Shown here: piece after piece, positions 60,834 through 64,000 of the stretch | Layout of the letters: the number at the start of each line of letters is the position of its first letter | Position numbering within the stretch: position 1 is the first letter of the stretch | NCBI RefSeq assembly: GCF_900177325.1 | Contig: NZ_FXBL01000004.1 | Span: forward strand, 1,302,001-1,366,000 | Reading direction: 5' to 3' | Source of the DNA: Mesorhizobium australicum | GTDB lineage: Bacteria; Pseudomonadota; Alphaproteobacteria; Rhizobiales; Rhizobiaceae | Length of the DNA stretch: 64,000 nt | Made by a program: the position numbers and the translations under genes | The notes under the pieces: generated by a model | Database searches by the model: none | Told to the model about the DNA's origin: nothing | What the model saw: the letters and a program-made list of their open reading frames with translations, nothing else

Positions 60834-61991
60834 ATGAAGGACGAATCTTATCTGCGGATTGCCGATCTGTCGGCCGGATACGGCACGACGCGGGTGCTGG
60901 AGAACGTGAGTCTCTCCATCCGCAAGGGCGAGTTCGTCGCCCTTCTCGGCTCGTCCGGCTGCGGCAAGACGACATTGCTGCGTGCCATCGCGGGCTTCGT
61001 CCAGCCGTCCTCAGGCGCCGTCTCCGTCGCGGGCCGCGACGTCACCCGCCTGCCGCCCGACAGACGCGGCATGGCGCTCGTCTTCCAGTCCTACGCGCTA
61101 TGGCCGCACATGACGGTCGCGCAGAACATCGGCTACGGCTTGAAACTGAAGGGAATGCCGCGAGAGGCGATCGCCCGCAGGGTCGGCGAGCTCGAAGGCC
61201 TGCTCGGCCTGTCGGGGCTCGGCCAGCGCAAGCCGGCGGCCCTGTCCGGCGGCCAGCGCCAGCGCGTGGCGCTGGGCAGGGCGCTCGCCATCGATCCGCA
61301 GATCCTGCTGCTCGACGAGCCGCTGTCCAATCTCGATGCGCGCATCCGGTTCAAGGTGCGGCACGACATCAGCGCGCTGCAGAAGCGGCTGGGCATCACC
61401 GCCGTCCACGTGACGCACGACCGCGAGGAGGCGATGGTGATGGCCGACCGGATCGTCATCATGGATGCGGGCCGGATCGCCCAGCAGGGACGGCCGGAGG
61501 ACATCTACAACAGGCCTGCCTCGTCCTTCGTCGCCGCCTTCATGGGCGCGGAGAACATGCTTAATCTCTCCGGCCGCGTCGCCGGCGGGGTCGCCTCGAT
61601 CGATGCCGGGCCGGACAACGATCCCGCCGCTCTGCAGGTGCACGGCCCAGCGCTGAGCGGCGGCACGTTCGAGGCCCGCTTCCGCGCGGAGGCGGCCGAG
61701 CTCCTGCCCGACAGCCCCGTCTCCCGGAACAGCGAAGGCTGTCTGCATCTCTTCGGCCATGTCGAGGCGGTGAGCTATCCGGGCGGCACCTGGCGCCACT
61801 CGGTCCGGGTCGGACAGGACGATCTGCTCGTCGATTCCCGAACGCCGTTCGAGCGTGGCAGCGCGGTGCGGGTGCGCATCCCGGCCGACAAGCTCTTCCT
61901 CTTCAACGCGAAGGGCGTCGCGGGCGCCTCGCACACCAGTTCCCTGCACCACGGCCGGAAAGACCGGGTGCTGGAAGCAGCAGAGACATGA
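60834..61991 (+). CDS. ABC transporter ATP-binding protein (iron/polyamine type, second system)
   Basis: This 385-residue protein has Walker A GSSGCGKTTLL, VFQSYALWPHMTVAQNIGYG, LSGGQRQRVALGRAL, ILLLDEPLSNLD and VTHDREEAMVMADRI, followed by a TOBE-type C-terminal domain. ATG at 60834 (MKDESYLRIADL) follows AAGGATTGGG. It precedes its binding protein and permease in the order ATPase, binding protein, permease. This system is distinct from the one encoded at 56772-60615. Confidence 0.9.
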   Translation: MKDESYLRIADLSAGYGTTRVLENVSLSIRKGEFVALLGSSGCGKTTLLRAIAGFVQPSSGAVSVAGRDVTRLPPDRRGMALVFQSYALWPHMTVAQNIGYGLKLKGMPREAIARRVGELEGLLGLSGLGQRKPAALSGGQRQRVALGRALAIDPQILLLDEPLSNLDARIRFKVRHDISALQKRLGITAVHVTHDREEAMVMADRIVIMDAGRIAQQGRPEDIYNRPASSFVAAFMGAENMLNLSGRVAGGVASIDAGPDNDPAALQVHGPALSGGTFEARFRAEAAELLPDSPVSRNSEGCLHLFGHVEAVSYPGGTWRHSVRVGQDDLLVDSRTPFERGSAVRVRIPADKLFLFNAKGVAGASHTSSLHHGRKDRVLEAAET

Positions 61992-62011
61992 TCAAACGGA
62001 GACTTCTCCCC

Positions 62012-63148
62012 ATGAAGACATTCCTTCAGGCAACGCTGGTTCTCGGTATCGCGGCCTCCCCGGCCTCGGCAGCCGAGCTCACCGTCATCACCGCCGGCGA
62101 CCAGAACATGGTCGACTACATCAACGAATATCTCGGCCCGCTCTTCGAACAGCAGAACCCTGGCAACACGGTGCGCGTCGTCGGCACCGGCCCCGGCGAC
62201 GCCGGCTCGCAGAAGATCGTCGAACGCTTCGAGGCGCAGAAGCAGGCCGGCGCCCAGACCTGGGACGTCGATGTCGCCATCGCCCACGAGAAGTTCATCG
62301 GCCCGATGATCAAGGGCGAGTATCTCGAGGCTTATCGCGACCGCATCTCCACCGGCAAGCTGGTGACCCGTGCCAACGCCGACATGGCCCTCGGCGCGCC
62401 CGTGAAGGGCTATGTGATGCCCATGTTCAACAGCCAGACCGCGATCGCCTACAATCCGGCGCTCGTCCCGAACCCGCCGAAGAGCTACGCCGAGATCGCC
62501 GAATGGGCGAAGGCCAATCCAAAGCAGTTCGGCTACAACGGCATCAAGGGTGGCGCATCGGGCGTCAGCTTCGTCATGGGCTGGATCTACGCCTTCGGCG
62601 ACGGCGATGCCTCGAAGCTGATGAACGGCCCGTTCGAGGAAGCCGAGACGAAGAAGTGGGACGCGGCCTTCGCCAGCCTGAAGGACTTCACCACCAACGC
62701 CACGCTGACGCCCGGCAACGCCGGCACGCTCGACCTCCTGTCGCGCGGCGAGATCGCGATGGGACCGGTGTAGGTCGACATGTTCTACTCGTGGCAGGCC
62801 AACGGCCAGCTGCCGCCGGAGTTCAAGCTGGTTCTGCCGGCTCCCGGCATGCCCGGCCAGCCCATGCACTACGTTATCCCGGCCAAGGCGCCGAACAAGG
62901 AACTGGCCGAGAAGTTCGTCGAGCTGGCGACCAGCCCGAAGGTACAGGCCGAAGGCATCGTCAAGCGCTTCAACTGGTATCCGGGCATCGACGCGCAATA
63001 CGTCCAGCCCGAGCTGGACGAGGCGACCTGGAACAAGCTGTTCACCGACGTCAAGCCGGAGGACCTCGCCGCTCACGGGAAGCCGTTCCCGATCGCGCCC
63101 TACAACAGCGCGATCCTGGAAGCCTACGAACGCCAGGCCACCAACTGA
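62012..63148 (+). pseudogene. ABC transporter substrate-binding protein (family 1) interrupted by an in-frame TAG codon
   Basis: The frame has a signal peptide (MKTFLQATLVLGIAASPASAAE) and binding-protein features (LTVITAGDQNMVDYINEYL; FGYNGIKGGASGVSFVMGW). TAG occurs at 62771-62773, codon 254, after RGEIAMGPV. The same frame then continues VDMFYSWQANGQLPPEFKL to a natural end at 63148 with no further damage. The context suggests a Trp codon TGG changed to TAG. It may be a recent nonsense mutation, a sequence error or a readthrough site. ATG at 62012 has GGAGA 9 nt upstream; an earlier in-frame ATG at 61988 overlaps the ATPase stop. Confidence 0.85.
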
Positions 63149-63165
63149 GCCTGCATCCGCAATGG

Positions 63166-63190
63166 CGCCGCCCGGTTGGACCGGGCGGCG
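63166..63190 (+). other. Strong intercistronic hairpin between the binding-protein and permease genes
   Basis: CGCCGCCCGG and CCGGGCGGCG form a perfect 10-bp stem with a TTGGA loop. There is no T tract, so it is more likely an mRNA stabiliser or attenuator than a terminator. It lies 17 bp after the binding-protein stop. Confidence 0.6.
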
Positions 63191-63207
63191 TATCCCATGG
63201 AACGCCC

Positions 63208-64000
63208 ATGCCGCCGCGCCTGCTCGGACTCCTGCTCGTCCTGCCAGCCCTCGCCGTGATCGTGCTTCTCTTCGTGGTGCCGCTGGCTGCCTCGGTGATC
63301 GGCGCGTTCGAGCTGGAGGCCGGCTACGGGCTTGGCAATTTCACCAAGGCCTTCGAACTCTACACCTCCGACGTCGTCTTCACCGTGCTGATCGTCAGCC
63401 TGTCGACGGTCCTGATCGGCCTCTTCTCCGTCGCCATCGGCGGCTACCTGACGCTCGGCGAGAACCCGCGGGCGGTGGCGATCCTGCGCTGGCTCTACCG
63501 CTGGCCGATGTTCATTCCCTTCGTCGTGGTCGGCCAGGTGCTGCGTACCTTCCTCGCCAAGAACGGCCTGATGAACAACGTGCTGATTGGCGTCGGCATC
63601 ATCACGCCGCTGCAGGCCGTGAGCCTGCTCGACTGGCGCGGCATCGTCATCGCCTTTGTCTGGAAGCAGACGCCCTTCGTCACGCTGCTGGTGGCCGGCG
63701 CGATGGCTTCCGTCGACCGCGGCACGATCGAGGCGGCGCGCAACCTCGGCGCTTCGCGGCTGCGCATTCTGATCGAGATCCTGGTGCCGCAGGTGGCAAC
63801 GACCGTGATGGTCGGGCTGGTCCTGTCCTTCGTCACCATGATGTCGGTGCTGTCCGTCCCGCTGATGATCAACGCGCAGTCGCCGACGATGATCACGGCC
63901 GACATCGCCTTCCGCATCAACGCCTATGGCGACTATGGCGTCGCCAATGCGCTGGGGCTCATCTCGCTGTTCGTGACGGCCTGCGTCGCCTGGTTCTATC
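63208..64000 (+). CDS. ABC transporter permease (iron/polyamine type), 3' end outside the window
   Basis: From ATG at 63208 the frame encodes at least 264 residues beginning MPPRLLGLLLVLPALAVIVL, with several membrane segments. The EAA-type loop GTIEAARNLGASRLRILIEI (followed by LVPQ) occurs near residue 175. It follows the binding-protein gene by 59 bp and runs off the window end without a stop. It is the membrane channel of the second system; the other half is probably encoded downstream. An in-frame alternative start was not seen upstream. Confidence 0.88.
   Translation, partial: MPPRLLGLLLVLPALAVIVLLFVVPLAASVIGAFELEAGYGLGNFTKAFELYTSDVVFTVLIVSLSTVLIGLFSVAIGGYLTLGENPRAVAILRWLYRWPMFIPFVVVGQVLRTFLAKNGLMNNVLIGVGIITPLQAVSLLDWRGIVIAFVWKQTPFVTLLVAGAMASVDRGTIEAARNLGASRLRILIEILVPQVATTVMVGLVLSFVTMMSVLSVPLMINAQSPTMITADIAFRINAYGDYGVANALGLISLFVTACVAWFY

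Noticed and set aside
1..64000. CRISPR arrays, tRNA/rRNA genes, prophage or plasmid replication genes
   Set aside because: No regularly spaced repeats, no cloverleaf or rRNA sequences, and no phage structural or replication genes were recognised by reading the window.

Overview
The window is GC-rich, densely coded DNA with many 4-bp stop/start overlaps and GTG/TTG starts. It is packed with ABC importers and catabolic enzymes. Gene families and style point to an alphaproteobacterium of the Hyphomicrobiales (a Mesorhizobium/Aminobacter/Phyllobacterium-like soil bacterium). This is an inference from content, as no rRNA or tRNA gene is present. The layout suggests an accessory catabolic region on a chromosome arm or megaplasmid, devoted to nitrogenous compounds (amino acids, peptides, amines, amides).

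Layout. (A) 1-7.3 kb: polar amino-acid ABC importer, AraC-type regulator, freestanding alanyl-tRNA editing protein, EamA exporter, Leu/Phe/Val-type dehydrogenase and an M20 deacetylase. The M20 reading frame ends inside a degenerate IS3-family remnant (about 7.27-7.60 kb). (B) 7.6-11.2 kb: IlvD/Edd dehydratase, divergent FadR-type GntR regulator and D-2-hydroxyacid dehydrogenase. (C) 11.4-40.9 kb: a large catabolic island. It holds a dipeptide-type ABC transporter and GntR regulator; a Puu-like minus-strand operon (aldehyde dehydrogenase, gamma-glutamylamine synthetase, gamma-glutamyl hydrolase, alpha/beta hydrolase); a second aldehyde dehydrogenase with a MOSC-flavin-ferredoxin fusion protein; HyuA/HyuB; two omega-aminotransferases; a carnitine-dehydrogenase-like enzyme with a BKACE and a SIP-type flavoprotein; two beta-lactamase-fold serine hydrolases; a LysR regulator; an omega-amidase-like hydrolase; a family-5 binding protein; and a histone-deacetylase-family amidohydrolase. 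(D) 41-45.3 kb: RraA-like protein, Lrp/AsnC regulator divergent from a lysine/saccharopine-dehydrogenase-like enzyme, RpiR regulator and an N-formylglutamate-amidohydrolase-like protein. (E) 45.5-54.1 kb: one operon with M20 peptidase, complete dipeptide ABC transporter, isochorismatase-like amidase and a second glutamine-synthetase-like ligase. (F) 54.1-56.7 kb: LysR regulator divergent from an SCP2-type thiolase, then a scar with two gene remnants. (G) 56.8-64 kb: two family-1 (iron/polyamine-type) ABC systems. In the second, the binding-protein gene is split by an in-frame TAG.

The main discovery is that region C is tied together by a repeated inverted-repeat element, GCGATC-N3-GATCGC followed by an ATATA stretch. 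It occurs at about 11.47, 20.53, 27.86 and 34.99 kb, in front of four separate plus-strand transcription units, three of them in divergent intergenic spaces. This predicts a single regulon coordinating transport, amide opening (HyuAB and serine hydrolases), transamination, semialdehyde oxidation and beta-keto-acid cleavage. My best guess for the substrate class is a lactam, an omega-amino-acid oligomer or a betaine-like amine. The exact substrate cannot be read from the sequence.
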